Source of the DNA: Phytohabitans sp036906915
GTDB taxonomy: Bacteria; Actinomycetota; Actinomycetes; Mycobacteriales; Micromonosporaceae
Length of the DNA: 64,000 nucleotides
Direction: 5' to 3'
NCBI RefSeq assembly: GCF_036906915.1
Contig: NZ_JBAKHX010000042.1
Span: forward strand, 1-64,000
Part shown: positions 1-14,212 of the stretch, in pieces
Position numbering within the stretch: the first letter of the stretch is position 1
Layout: each line of letters opens with the position of its first letter
Notes under the pieces: model-generated
The model's database searches: none
Told to the model about the DNA's origin: nothing
What the model saw: the letters and a program-made list of their open reading frames with translations, nothing else
Program-made: the position numbers and the translations under genes

Positions 1-1
1 C

Positions 2-3000
2 ATGGCCGCAGACACCACCACCGGAACATTCACGCCCACCCTCCGCAGTGGACGACCCGAGCCGGAAGCGATGGCGACGGCCCTGGCCTCTCTCCACACG
101 ACCGGTGCGCCCATCCGCTGGGACTCCGTATTCGGCGGGCCGCGCCGGCGCGTCGAGCTGCCGACGTACCCGTTCCAGGGCCAGCAGTACTGGTTCGACC
201 CGCCGGCCGCCCTCGGTGACGCCGGTGACCTCGGGCTGGACGGTGCCGGCCACCCGCTGCTGGCCGCGTCCGTCGCGCTGGCCGGCAGCGACGGGTACCT
301 GCTCACCGGGCGGGTGTCGGCAGCCACCCACCCGTGGCTCGGCGACCACACCATCATGGACACCGTCCTGGTGCCCGGCACCGCGCTGCTCGACCTCGCG
401 CTGTACGCCGGCGACCGGGTCGGCTGCGGCCGGGTGGAGGAGCTGACCCTCCAGGCGCCGCTGGTGCTGCCCGAGCGCGGCGCCGTGCACATCCAAGTGG
501 CGGTCGACGCGCCGGACGAGCACGGCCGGCGGGCGGTCACCATCCACTCGCGACCCGACCGGGGCGCCTCCGGATCGGTCGATGACGCCGCCGACCAACC
601 GTGGACCCGCCACGCCACCGGCACCCTTGGCGGCGAGGCGGACGGCGTACCCGACGAGCTGACGGCGTGGCCACCGGCCGGCGCCACGGCGCTGGACCTC
701 GACGGCGCCTACGCCCGGCTGGCCGAGGTCGGCCTCACCTACGGCCCGGCGTTCCAGGGGCTAGCCGCCGCGTGGCGGCGCGGAGACGAGGTGTACGCGG
801 AGGTGGCGCTGCCCGCCGAGGCCGCCGACCCGTCCGGGTACGGGATCCATCCGGCGCTGCTGGACGCCGCCCTGCACCCGGTCGCGCTGGCCGCGCTGTC
901 GGCCGGCGGCGACCAGATCCGGCTGCCGTTCTCGTGGTCGGGCGTGGCGCTGCACGCGTCGGGTGCCACCGCCCTGCGGGTCCGGTTGACGCCGGGCGGC
1001 GGCGACACGCTGCGGCTCGCGGTCGCCGACGCGGCGGGACTGCCAGTGGCGACGGTGACGGCGCTGGCCGCCCGTCCGGTATCGGCCGCACAGCTCGCGA
1101 ACGCGCGCGGTGGCGTGGACGACGCCCTGTTCGAACTGTCCTGGACGCCCCTCCCGGACGCCGAGTCAAGCGTGGACACGGCCGTGGCGGTCCTGGAGAT
1201 GGTGACGACGGCCATCGAGGTGGCCGGCGCCAGAGCCGGGTCCGTAGCCGAGGCGGCCACCTGGGCCGACGAGGGCCGCCTGCCAGAAGCCGTGCTGCTT
1301 CCGTGCCCTCCCGACGACACAGTCGCCGGGGTACACCACGGCGTCCGCAGTGTCCTGACGGTGCTCCAGGAGTGGCTCGCCGAGCCACGGCTCGCCGGCA
1401 CGCGACTGGTCGTCCTGACCAGCCACGCGGTGGCCGCTCGCCCCGGTGACGACGCCGCGGACCTGGCGGGCGCGGCGGTCAGCGGGCTGGTCCGCTCCGC
1501 GCAGGCCGAGCACCCCGGTCGGATCGTGCTGCTGGACACCGACGGCGAACCGGGCTGGGCGGGCATCCTGCCGGCCGCCCTCGCGACCGGGGAACCGCAG
1601 CTCGCGATCCGGTCGGGGCGGCTGCACGCACCACGGCTCAACCGAAGTGGACGGCGCGCGGCGCTGGCCCCACCGGCCGGTCAGACCGCCTGGCGGGTCG
1701 ACCTCGACGGCCCCGGCACCCTGGAGAACCTGGCCCTGGTGCCCAGCCCGGACGCCTCCGCACCGCTCGCGCCCACCCAGGTGCGGGTGGCTGTACGGGC
1801 CACCGGGCTCAACTTCCGCGACGTGCTCATCGCTCTCGGCATGTACCCCGGCGAGGCGCTCATCGGCAGCGAGGCGGCCGGTGTCGTGACCGAGGTTGGT
1901 GCGGAGGTCACCCGCCTGGCCCCCGGCGACCGGGTGATGGGGCTGTTCTCCGGCGCCATGGGACCGGTCGCGGTCACCGACCACCGGCTCCTCGCGCCCG
2001 TACCGGCCGGTTGGTCGTTCGGCCAGGCCGCGGGCGTGCCGATCGTGTTCCTCACCGCCTACTACGCGCTGCGCGACCTGGCCGGAATCCAGCGTGGACA
2101 GTCGCTTCTGGTGCACGCGGCGGCCGGTGGCGTCGGCATGGCCACCGTGCAGCTGGCCCGGCACTGGGGCGTCGAGGTGTACGCCACCGCCAGCCAAGGC
2201 AAGTGGCCGACCCTGCACCGGCTCGGCATACCGCCCGAGCGCATCGCCTCCTCGCGGACCCTGGACTTCGAAACGGCTTTCCGGTCGGCCACGGAAGGGC
2301 GCGGCGTCGACGCGGTGCTCAACGCGCTCGCCGGCGACTTCATCGACGCGTCGCTGCGGCTGCTGCCGCGCGGCGGCACGTTCCTGGAGATGGGCAAGAC
2401 CGACCTGCGCGACCGCGAAAGCGTCGAGGCGGACCACCCGGGTGTGGCGTACCGGCCGTTCGACCTGCTCGACGCCGGCCCCGACCGTACGCAGGAGATC
2501 CTGGTCGAGCTGGCCGCCCTGTTCGACAGCGGCGCCATCGAGCCGCTGCCCACGACCGGCTGGCACATGCAGCACGCGCCGCACGCCTTCCGGCACCTGA
2601 GCCAGGCGCGGCACGTCGGCAAGATAACGCTGACGCTCCCGCCGACGCTGGACCCGGACGGCACGGTGCTCGTCACCGGCGCCACCGGCACGCTCGGCGG
2701 ACTCGTCGCCCGGCACCTGGCCGAGGAGCACGGCGTACGCCACCTGCTGCTGGTGTCGCGGCGGGGCCCCGACGCCCCCGGCGCCGAGTCCCTCGCCGAG
2801 TTCGGCCGGGTCGTCGCCTGTGACACCGCCGACCGGAACGCGGTCGCTGGCCTGCTCGCCAGCATCCCCGACGCGCACCCGCTCACCGCTGTCGTGCACA
2901 CCGCGGGCATCGCCGACGACGCCACGATCGAGTCGCTGACCCCGGACCGGGTCGACGCGGTGCTGCGGGCCAAGGTGGACGCCGCCTGGCACCTGCACGA

Positions 3001-6000
3001 GCTGACCGCCGACCTGGACCTGGCCGCGTTCGTGCTGTTCTCCTCCGCCGCCGGCGTGCTCGGCGCGCCCGGTCAGGGCAACTACGCCGCCGCCAACGCG
3101 TTCCTCGACGCACTCGCCGCACACCGGCACGCGCGCGGGCTTCCGGCCACGTCGCTGGCGTGGGGCCTGTGGGCGCAGGCAAGCGGCATCACCGGCGCCC
3201 TCACCGACGCCGACCGTGCCCGGATGGCCCGCGGCGGCCTGCGTGCGCTGTCCACAGCGGAGGGCCTGCGCCTGTTCGACACCGTGCTGGACACCGCACA
3301 GCCGCTCGGCACGCCGGTGGCGGTACCGGCGAAGCTGGACCTGTCGACGCTGCGCGCCCTCGCGCGGACCGCGCCGCTCCCGCCGATCCTGCGCGGCCTG
3401 GTCCGGGCACCCAGCCGGCGCACGGCGAGCGCCGGGGCGGCGGACGGCGGCGCCACCCTCGCTCGCCGTCTGGCCGAACTGTCCGAGTCGGACGGCCGGC
3501 GGCTGCTGCTCGACCTGGTTCGCACGCACGTCGCGGCGGTGCTGGGGCACGCGTCGATCGAGGCGGTCGACGCCGACCGGGCTTTCCAGGAGTCGGGCTT
3601 CGACTCGCTGACGGCGGTCGAGCTGCGCAACCGGCTCGATGCCGCCACCGGGCTGCGGCTCTCGGCGACGCTGGTCTTCGACTATCCGACCCCGGCCACG
3701 CTGGCCGGGTACCTGCGCGACGAGCTGGTCGGTGGCCAGCCGGCCGGTGCTCCGGTGACGGTGGCTACCGCTGTCGACGCGGGCGAGCCGATCGCCATCG
3801 TCGGCATCGCCTGCCACTACCCCGGCGGGGCGGACTCGCCGGAAGGGCTGTGGCGCCTCGTCGCCTCCGGCTCGGAGGCGCTGTCGGGCCTGCCCGAGGA
3901 GCGCGGCTGGGACGCCGATGAGCTGTACGACCCGGATCCGGCCGCGTCCGGGAAGATCTACACGCGGGTGGGTGGCTTCCTGGACGCCGCTGACCGCTTC
4001 GACGCCGCGTTCTTCGGCATCAACCCCCGCGAGGCCGCCGCCAGCGACCCGCAGCAGCGGCTGCTGCTGGAGACCGCCTGGGAGACCTTCGAACGCGCCG
4101 GAATCGACCCCACCACCGTGCGCGGCAGCCGCACCGCCGTGTACGTCGGCGCCGCGGCCCAGGACTACGCCTCGCGGTTGCACGGCATACCCGAGGGCTA
4201 CGAGGGTTATCTGTTGACCGGCAACACGGCGAGCGTCGCGTCCGGCCGCCTCTCCTACACGTTCGGGCTGGAAGGCCCGGCGGTCACCGTCGACACGGCG
4301 TGCTCGTCATCGCTCGTGGCGCTGCATCTGGCGGCCCAGTCGCTGCGGCAGGGCGAGTGCGACATGGCACTCGCGGGCGGTGTGGCGGTGCTGTCGACCC
4401 CTGCGCTGTTCCTGGAGTTCAGCCGCCAGCGCGGTCTCGCGCCCGACGGGCGCTGCAAGGCGTTCGCCGCCGCCGCCGACGGCACCGGCTGGGGCGAAGG
4501 CGCGGGACTGCTGCTGCTGGAGCGCCTGTCCGACGCCGAACGTAACGGCCACCGCGTCCTCGCGGTCATCAAGGGCTCCGCCGTCAACCAGGACGGCGCC
4601 AGCAACGGCTTGACCGCACCCAACGGCCCATCCCAACAACGCGTCATCCGCCAAGCCCTCGCCAACGCCGGCCTGTCACCGGCCGATGTGGACGCCGTCG
4701 AAGCACACGGCACCGGCACCACCCTCGGCGACCCGATCGAGGCACAGGCGCTGCTCGCCACCTACGGCCAGGACCGCGACCGTCCACTGTGGCTCGGATC
4801 GATCAAGTCGAACATCGGGCACACGGGTGCGGCGGCCGGCGTGGCGGGCGTCATCAAGATGGTGATGGCCTTGCGCAACGGCCAGCTCCCCCAGACGCTG
4901 CACGTCGACCGGCCCTCGCCGCACGTCGACTGGACCACCGGCGCTGTCGAACTGCTCACCGAGGCCCAGCCATGGCAGGGCGACAACCGGCCGCGCCGCG
5001 CCGGCGTCTCGTCGTTCGGCATCAGCGGGACCAACGCCCATCTCATCATCGAAGAGGCACCGCCCGCCGACGCACCGCCGGCCACCGAGCCGGCCGGTCC
5101 CGCACCGCTCGTGCTGTCCGCCAAGACGGAAGCTGCTCTGCGCGAGCAGGCCGCCACCCTGGCGGCAAGCATCGGCCAAGACACCAACCTCGCGGATGTC
5201 GCCTACTCCCTCGCCACCACGCGGGCGGCGTTCGAGCACCGTGCCGTGGTCGTCGGCGAGGAGAAGGAGGGCCTGCGGGCGCTAGCCGCGGGCCAGCCCG
5301 CCGCCAACCTGGTGCAGGGTGTCGCAGTCGGCGGGCGGACGGTGTTCGTCTTCCCCGGGCAGGGCTCCCAGTGGACCGGCATGGCGCTGGACCTTATGGA
5401 CAGCTCCCCGGTGTTCGCCGACCACATGCGACGCTGCGCCGACGCCCTCGCACCCCACCTCGACCTACTCAAAGAACTGCGCGGCCCCCTCGACCGGGTC
5501 GACATCGTCCAACCCGCCCTCTTCGCCGTCATGACCTCACTCGCCACCCTATGGCAGCACCACGGCGTACAACCCGACGCCGTCATCGGCCACTCCCAAG
5601 GCGAAATCGCCGCCGCCTACGTCGCCGGCGCACTGTCCCTCCAGGACGCAGCCCACGTGGTGGCCCTACGCGCCAAAGCCATCACCGCACTGCCGCCTGG
5701 CGGCGGCATGGCCTCAATCACCCGGCCAGCCAACGAACTGGACCTGCCCGAAGGCCTGCACGTCGCCGCCGTCAACGGACCATCCTCGACCGTCGTCGCC
5801 GGTGACGCCGACCTCCTAGAGGCCTTCGTCACCCAATGCGAGGCCACCGGCGCCCGAGCACGCAAGATCGCCGTCGACTACGCCTCGCACAGCCCCCACG
5901 TCGAAGCCATCCGCGACGACATCCTGGCGGCGCTGGCCGGCATCACACCGCGCTCCTCCGGGATCCCGTTCTACTCCACACTGACCGGCGGGCTCCTGGA

Positions 6001-8845
6001 CACCACTGCGCTCGACTCCGACTACTGGTACCGCAACCTGCGCCACACCGTCCAACTCCACGACACGGTCGAGGCCCTCAAGAAAGACGGGCACCGGCTC
6101 TTCGTCGAGTGCAGCCCGCACCCCGTCCTCGTCTCGGCCCTCGACGCCACCGCCATCGGCACGCTGCGCCGCGACGAAGGCCACACCCGCCTCCTCACCT
6201 CGCTCGCCGAGGCACACGTCCACGGCGCGCGGGTCGACTGGACCACCGTCGTGAAGGGACGCTTCGTCGACCTGCCCACCTACGCCTTCCAGCGTGAGCG
6301 GTACTGGCTCGACGTCCCCGCCACCGGCACCGATCTCACGCCGACCGGCCACCCGATCCTCACCGGCGTCACGGACCTGCCCGACACCGACATCACGCTG
6401 TTCACCGGGCGGCTGTCGCTCGGTACGCACCCGTGGCTCGCCGACCACACGGTCATGGAGAGCGTCATCCTCCCCGGCACCGCCTACGTCGACCTCGCGC
6501 TCCATGCGGGCGCGCACGTGGGCAACGAGCGGATCGAGGAGCTGACCATCGAGGCACCGCTGACCGTCCCCGAGCGGGGAGCGGTCGACGTGCGCCTCAC
6601 GGTCGGCGCAGCCGGCGACAGCGGGCACCGTCCGATCACCGTCCACTCGCGACCCGCTGGCGACGACGACATCGAGTGGACGCGGCACGCCACCGGCCAC
6701 CTGGGAAGCGCCACGGCTGTCCAGGGCGGCGAGCTGGCCGGCACGTGGCCTCCCGCCGACACCCACGCCCTGGACGCCGCCGGCCTCTACGACCACCTCG
6801 CCACCCTCGGCCTCACCTACGGCCCGCTCTTCCAAGGCGTCCAGCAAGCCTGGCAGAACGGCGACCACATCTACGCCGACATCACACTCCCCGACGACAC
6901 GCCCGACATCCACCGGTACACCATCCACCCCGCCCTGCTCGACGCCGCACTGCACGCGATGGTGCTCGGTACCAGCGGCGACGGCGGCCGGTCGGCGTAC
7001 CTGCCCTTCACGTGGAGCGGGGTGTCGGCGCACGCGAGCGGCGCCGAGGCGCTGCGGGTGCGGATCACGCCCGCCGGGCGGGACGCGATCGCGCTGTCGG
7101 TGGCCGACCGGGCCGGCGCCCCGGTGGCGACGGTCGAGTCGCTGGCTGTGCGCCCCATCAGCCCGGAGCAGCTCGCGGCGGGATCTCAGCGCGACACGCT
7201 CTTCCGGGTCGACTGGGTGCCCGTGCCTGCTGACGACCCGCTCCCCGACGGCGCGACGGTCGTCGAGGTGACCGGCGACGACCCGGCCCAGGTCACCAAA
7301 CACGTCCTGGCCCAGATCCAACAAACGACCGGCCCGCTCGTATTCACCACCCACGGCGACCTCGCGGGAGCGGCAGCCCGCGGCCTGATCCGCTCCGCAC
7401 AGACCGAGAACCCCGACCGCATCACCGTCATCGACCTCGACCACGAATACGACACCATCCCGTTCAACGCCACCGAACCAGAGATCACCATCCGCGACGG
7501 CCAGGCATACGCCCCACGCCTCGCCCGCATCACGGAACCAGCCGGTGAGAAGCCGGACCTGAGCGGTGGCACCGTGCTCGTCACCGGCGGCACCGGCACC
7601 CTCGGAACCCTCGTCACCCGCCACCTCCAAACCACATACGGCGTCAAACACCTCGTACTCGCCTCCCGCCGAGGCCCACACGCACCCGGCGCCGACAAGC
7701 TGACCGGACCAGGCATCGACATCGTCGCCTGCGACACCAGCGACCGCGACGCACTCACCGCGCTCATCGACTCCATTCCAGACCTCACCGCCGTCATCCA
7801 CACCGCGGGGATCCTGCGCGACGGCACTGTCCCGAACCTGACCGCCGAGCACGTCGACGACGTCTTCGGCCCCAAGGTCGACGCCGCGCGGCACCTGCAC
7901 GAGCTGACCCAGGACCTGGACCTCAAGGCATTCGTGCTCTACTCCTCAGCCGCCGGCACCCTCGGCACACCCGGACAAGGCAACTACGCCGCCGCCAACG
8001 CCTACCTCGACGCCCTCGCCCACCACCGCCACGCACAGGGGCGCGTCGCCACCTCGATCGCATGGGGCCTCTGGGCCGACAGCAGCGCCATGACCGGGCA
8101 CCTCGACAGCACCGACCGGAGCCGGCTGACCCGCAACGGCCTGGTGCCGCTCACCGCCGAGCAGGGACTGTCCATGCTGGACGCCGCTCTCAGCGCCGGC
8201 CATGCCAGCGTGCTCGCCGCGCGGCTGGACATGCCGCGGCTGCGCGCGCTGGCGACGGCCGGTGCGTTGCCGCCCGCCCTGCGGGGCGTGGTGCGCGTGC
8301 CGGCGCGGCGGGTACGGGCAGACGACGGGGCGCTGCGACAGAAGCTCGCCGGGCTGGGCGAGGCGGAACAGCACCAGGTGCTGCTGGAGCTGGTGCGCAC
8401 GCACATCGCGGCCGTACTGGGGCACGCGTCGGCCACGGCGGTCGAGCCGGACCGCGCGTTCCAGGAGCTCGGGTTTGACTCTCTCACCGCCGTCGAACTG
8501 CGTAACCGGCTCACCGCGATCAGCGGGCTGAAGCTGCCGGCCACGCTCGTGTTCGACTACCCGACGCCGGCGGGGCTGGCCGGGTACCTGCGGCAGAAGC
8601 TGGCGCCCGACGGGGCCGACGCCGTGGCGCCGGTCTTCGCGGAACTCGACCGCCTGGAGGCCGCGCTGCGCGGTGTCGGCAGCGACGACACCCACCGCAC
8701 CCGCATCACCTCCCGCCTACAGACGCTGCTGGCCAAGTGGACCGAGACGCGCGCGGAGGCCGAGGCAACGGCCACGGACCGGATCCAGGCGGCGAGCGCC
8801 GAGGAGATCTTCGACTTCATCGACCGCGAGTTGGGGCGGGCCTGA
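2..8845 (+). CDS. Modular type I polyketide synthase, 5'-truncated (…DH-ER-KR-ACP; KS-AT-DH-KR-ACP-docking)
   Basis: The reading frame enters from upstream: the first ~65 residues are a post-AT linker ending in LPTYPFQ, so the first ATG is internal. The first module continues with DH (~84-370; His116, Asp288/His292), ER (~567-880, NADPH loop HAAAGGVG near 705; LGMYPG carries the Tyr that family studies link to 2S methyl outcome), B-type KR (~885-1077, Tyr1028; DD in the LDD position) and ACP (Ser1202). Module two has KS (Cys1434 in TACSSS, HGTGT, NIGHT), AT (Ser1865 in GHSQGE, YASH at 1960-1963, the methylmalonyl signature), DH (His2149), B-type KR (Tyr2662) and ACP (Ser2827). It ends in a ~75-residue C-terminal docking segment. 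By these signatures it performs one full and one alkene-forming reduction cycle. Oddity: both DH HxxxGxxxxP motifs have Asp or Glu in place of Gly. Stop lies 14 nt before the next synthase. Confidence 0.97.
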   Translation: MAADTTTGTFTPTLRSGRPEPEAMATALASLHTTGAPIRWDSVFGGPRRRVELPTYPFQGQQYWFDPPAALGDAGDLGLDGAGHPLLAASVALAGSDGYLLTGRVSAATHPWLGDHTIMDTVLVPGTALLDLALYAGDRVGCGRVEELTLQAPLVLPERGAVHIQVAVDAPDEHGRRAVTIHSRPDRGASGSVDDAADQPWTRHATGTLGGEADGVPDELTAWPPAGATALDLDGAYARLAEVGLTYGPAFQGLAAAWRRGDEVYAEVALPAEAADPSGYGIHPALLDAALHPVALAALSAGGDQIRLPFSWSGVALHASGATALRVRLTPGGGDTLRLAVADAAGLPVATVTALAARPVSAAQLANARGGVDDALFELSWTPLPDAESSVDTAVAVLEMVTTAIEVAGARAGSVAEAATWADEGRLPEAVLLPCPPDDTVAGVHHGVRSVLTVLQEWLAEPRLAGTRLVVLTSHAVAARPGDDAADLAGAAVSGLVRSAQAEHPGRIVLLDTDGEPGWAGILPAALATGEPQLAIRSGRLHAPRLNRSGRRAALAPPAGQTAWRVDLDGPGTLENLALVPSPDASAPLAPTQVRVAVRATGLNFRDVLIALGMYPGEALIGSEAAGVVTEVGAEVTRLAPGDRVMGLFSGAMGPVAVTDHRLLAPVPAGWSFGQAAGVPIVFLTAYYALRDLAGIQRGQSLLVHAAAGGVGMATVQLARHWGVEVYATASQGKWPTLHRLGIPPERIASSRTLDFETAFRSATEGRGVDAVLNALAGDFIDASLRLLPRGGTFLEMGKTDLRDRESVEADHPGVAYRPFDLLDAGPDRTQEILVELAALFDSGAIEPLPTTGWHMQHAPHAFRHLSQARHVGKITLTLPPTLDPDGTVLVTGATGTLGGLVARHLAEEHGVRHLLLVSRRGPDAPGAESLAEFGRVVACDTADRNAVAGLLASIPDAHPLTAVVHTAGIADDATIESLTPDRVDAVLRAKVDAAWHLHELTADLDLAAFVLFSSAAGVLGAPGQGNYAAANAFLDALAAHRHARGLPATSLAWGLWAQASGITGALTDADRARMARGGLRALSTAEGLRLFDTVLDTAQPLGTPVAVPAKLDLSTLRALARTAPLPPILRGLVRAPSRRTASAGAADGGATLARRLAELSESDGRRLLLDLVRTHVAAVLGHASIEAVDADRAFQESGFDSLTAVELRNRLDAATGLRLSATLVFDYPTPATLAGYLRDELVGGQPAGAPVTVATAVDAGEPIAIVGIACHYPGGADSPEGLWRLVASGSEALSGLPEERGWDADELYDPDPAASGKIYTRVGGFLDAADRFDAAFFGINPREAAASDPQQRLLLETAWETFERAGIDPTTVRGSRTAVYVGAAAQDYASRLHGIPEGYEGYLLTGNTASVASGRLSYTFGLEGPAVTVDTACSSSLVALHLAAQSLRQGECDMALAGGVAVLSTPALFLEFSRQRGLAPDGRCKAFAAAADGTGWGEGAGLLLLERLSDAERNGHRVLAVIKGSAVNQDGASNGLTAPNGPSQQRVIRQALANAGLSPADVDAVEAHGTGTTLGDPIEAQALLATYGQDRDRPLWLGSIKSNIGHTGAAAGVAGVIKMVMALRNGQLPQTLHVDRPSPHVDWTTGAVELLTEAQPWQGDNRPRRAGVSSFGISGTNAHLIIEEAPPADAPPATEPAGPAPLVLSAKTEAALREQAATLAASIGQDTNLADVAYSLATTRAAFEHRAVVVGEEKEGLRALAAGQPAANLVQGVAVGGRTVFVFPGQGSQWTGMALDLMDSSPVFADHMRRCADALAPHLDLLKELRGPLDRVDIVQPALFAVMTSLATLWQHHGVQPDAVIGHSQGEIAAAYVAGALSLQDAAHVVALRAKAITALPPGGGMASITRPANELDLPEGLHVAAVNGPSSTVVAGDADLLEAFVTQCEATGARARKIAVDYASHSPHVEAIRDDILAALAGITPRSSGIPFYSTLTGGLLDTTALDSDYWYRNLRHTVQLHDTVEALKKDGHRLFVECSPHPVLVSALDATAIGTLRRDEGHTRLLTSLAEAHVHGARVDWTTVVKGRFVDLPTYAFQRERYWLDVPATGTDLTPTGHPILTGVTDLPDTDITLFTGRLSLGTHPWLADHTVMESVILPGTAYVDLALHAGAHVGNERIEELTIEAPLTVPERGAVDVRLTVGAAGDSGHRPITVHSRPAGDDDIEWTRHATGHLGSATAVQGGELAGTWPPADTHALDAAGLYDHLATLGLTYGPLFQGVQQAWQNGDHIYADITLPDDTPDIHRYTIHPALLDAALHAMVLGTSGDGGRSAYLPFTWSGVSAHASGAEALRVRITPAGRDAIALSVADRAGAPVATVESLAVRPISPEQLAAGSQRDTLFRVDWVPVPADDPLPDGATVVEVTGDDPAQVTKHVLAQIQQTTGPLVFTTHGDLAGAAARGLIRSAQTENPDRITVIDLDHEYDTIPFNATEPEITIRDGQAYAPRLARITEPAGEKPDLSGGTVLVTGGTGTLGTLVTRHLQTTYGVKHLVLASRRGPHAPGADKLTGPGIDIVACDTSDRDALTALIDSIPDLTAVIHTAGILRDGTVPNLTAEHVDDVFGPKVDAARHLHELTQDLDLKAFVLYSSAAGTLGTPGQGNYAAANAYLDALAHHRHAQGRVATSIAWGLWADSSAMTGHLDSTDRSRLTRNGLVPLTAEQGLSMLDAALSAGHASVLAARLDMPRLRALATAGALPPALRGVVRVPARRVRADDGALRQKLAGLGEAEQHQVLLELVRTHIAAVLGHASATAVEPDRAFQELGFDSLTAVELRNRLTAISGLKLPATLVFDYPTPAGLAGYLRQKLAPDGADAVAPVFAELDRLEAALRGVGSDDTHRTRITSRLQTLLAKWTETRAEAEATATDRIQAASAEEIFDFIDRELGRA

Positions 8846-8859
8846 AAGGTGTGCACGCG

Positions 8860-13218
<4,359 letters not shown>

Positions 13219-13252
13219 CCACGGAAACAACGATCCACATAGGAAGGGGTTC

Positions 13253-14212
13253 ATGATGGCGCTGGCCTACATTCTCGGCGGCGGCTTCATCGACGGTCCA
13301 AGCACGGGGCTGGACCTGTACGAGCAGTATCCGACGGTGCGTGCCCTCTACGAGGAGGTGACCGACGCGACCGGCTTCACCGTCGAGCAGATCACCCGGG
13401 AGGAGCTGCCCGACGAGCTGGCGCTGCGCTGGTGCCTCGGCGAGATCCGGCAGGGCGCGCTCCAGCTGGCGCTCCACGACGTGCTCGCCGAGCACGGCAT
13501 CCGCCCGGCGATGGTGGGCGGGCTCAGCCTCGGGGCGCTGACAGCCGCCGTGATGTCGGGCTCGCTTCGCCGGCGGGAGCTGTTCGGCATCCTGTCGACC
13601 AAGCGTGACATCCGGTACCCGGGCCCCGGCGACCCGGAGGAGGGACTGGCGCTGATGTCGATGCCGGTCGACGCCGACCCGGCGGCCTACCTGGCGGGCA
13701 TCGACGGCGTGTACCCGGCCATCCACTTCGGACCGACGAACGATGGCGAGTCCCGGATCACGGTCATCGCCGGCTACCAGGATGCGATCGCCAAGGCCGC
13801 GGCCGACGTGCCGACCGGGTGCGTGGTGACGCCGCTGCCCAACCGCCCGTTCGCGGCGCACTCGCCGCTGTGGAAGCACGCGAGCGACTTCCTGGAGCCG
13901 CACGTCGCGGCGGCCACGTTCGCCGATCCGCGGATCCCGGTCGTCAACAGCCTCGCGCCCGAGACCATCACGACGGGCGAGGCGGTGCGGCAGATGTTCA
14001 GCCGCAACCCGGCCGAGCCGGTCAGCCTCGCCTACCTGTACGAGGAGATGTGGCGCAACGGCACGAAGCTCGCGTTCGCGCTCGGTTCCGGCGTGCCGCC
14101 GGCGGGCGTGCTGAAGCTGCCGTTCCCGGTGGTGTACCTGGAGACCGTCGACGACCTCGCCGAGGCCTTCACGGCGGCGGACGACGCGGGCATCGAGCGG
14201 AGCGCGGCATGA
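13253..14212 (+). CDS. Discrete acyltransferase of the FabD / malonyl-CoA:ACP transacylase fold
   Basis: About 319 aa with an acyltransferase fold. The nucleophile elbow reads GLSLGAL (canonical GHSxGE: His and Glu are lost) and the catalytic-His motif is AAHSPLW. The N-terminal oxyanion motif GQGSQ is replaced by LGGGFIDG. A purine-rich site AGGAAGG (13241-13247) precedes two consecutive ATGs, 13253 and 13256; either could be used. The gene lies 34 nt after a synthase lacking a thioesterase and overlaps the following monooxygenase by 4 nt, so it belongs to the polyketide operon. Possible jobs are trans-acylation of a carrier protein (as for VinK-like enzymes), removal of stalled acyl groups, or a role in chain release. 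The fold assignment is firm; the substrate is unknown. Confidence 0.85.
   Translation: MMALAYILGGGFIDGPSTGLDLYEQYPTVRALYEEVTDATGFTVEQITREELPDELALRWCLGEIRQGALQLALHDVLAEHGIRPAMVGGLSLGALTAAVMSGSLRRRELFGILSTKRDIRYPGPGDPEEGLALMSMPVDADPAAYLAGIDGVYPAIHFGPTNDGESRITVIAGYQDAIAKAAADVPTGCVVTPLPNRPFAAHSPLWKHASDFLEPHVAAATFADPRIPVVNSLAPETITTGEAVRQMFSRNPAEPVSLAYLYEEMWRNGTKLAFALGSGVPPAGVLKLPFPVVYLETVDDLAEAFTAADDAGIERSAA

Noticed and set aside
1166..4183. A ~1,000-codon open frame on the minus strand opposite the synthase (and another at 5816-7900)
   Set aside because: It mirrors the high-GC third-position pattern of the PKS gene, is made of Arg/Gly/Gln-rich low-complexity sequence and shows no domain; it is a shadow frame.
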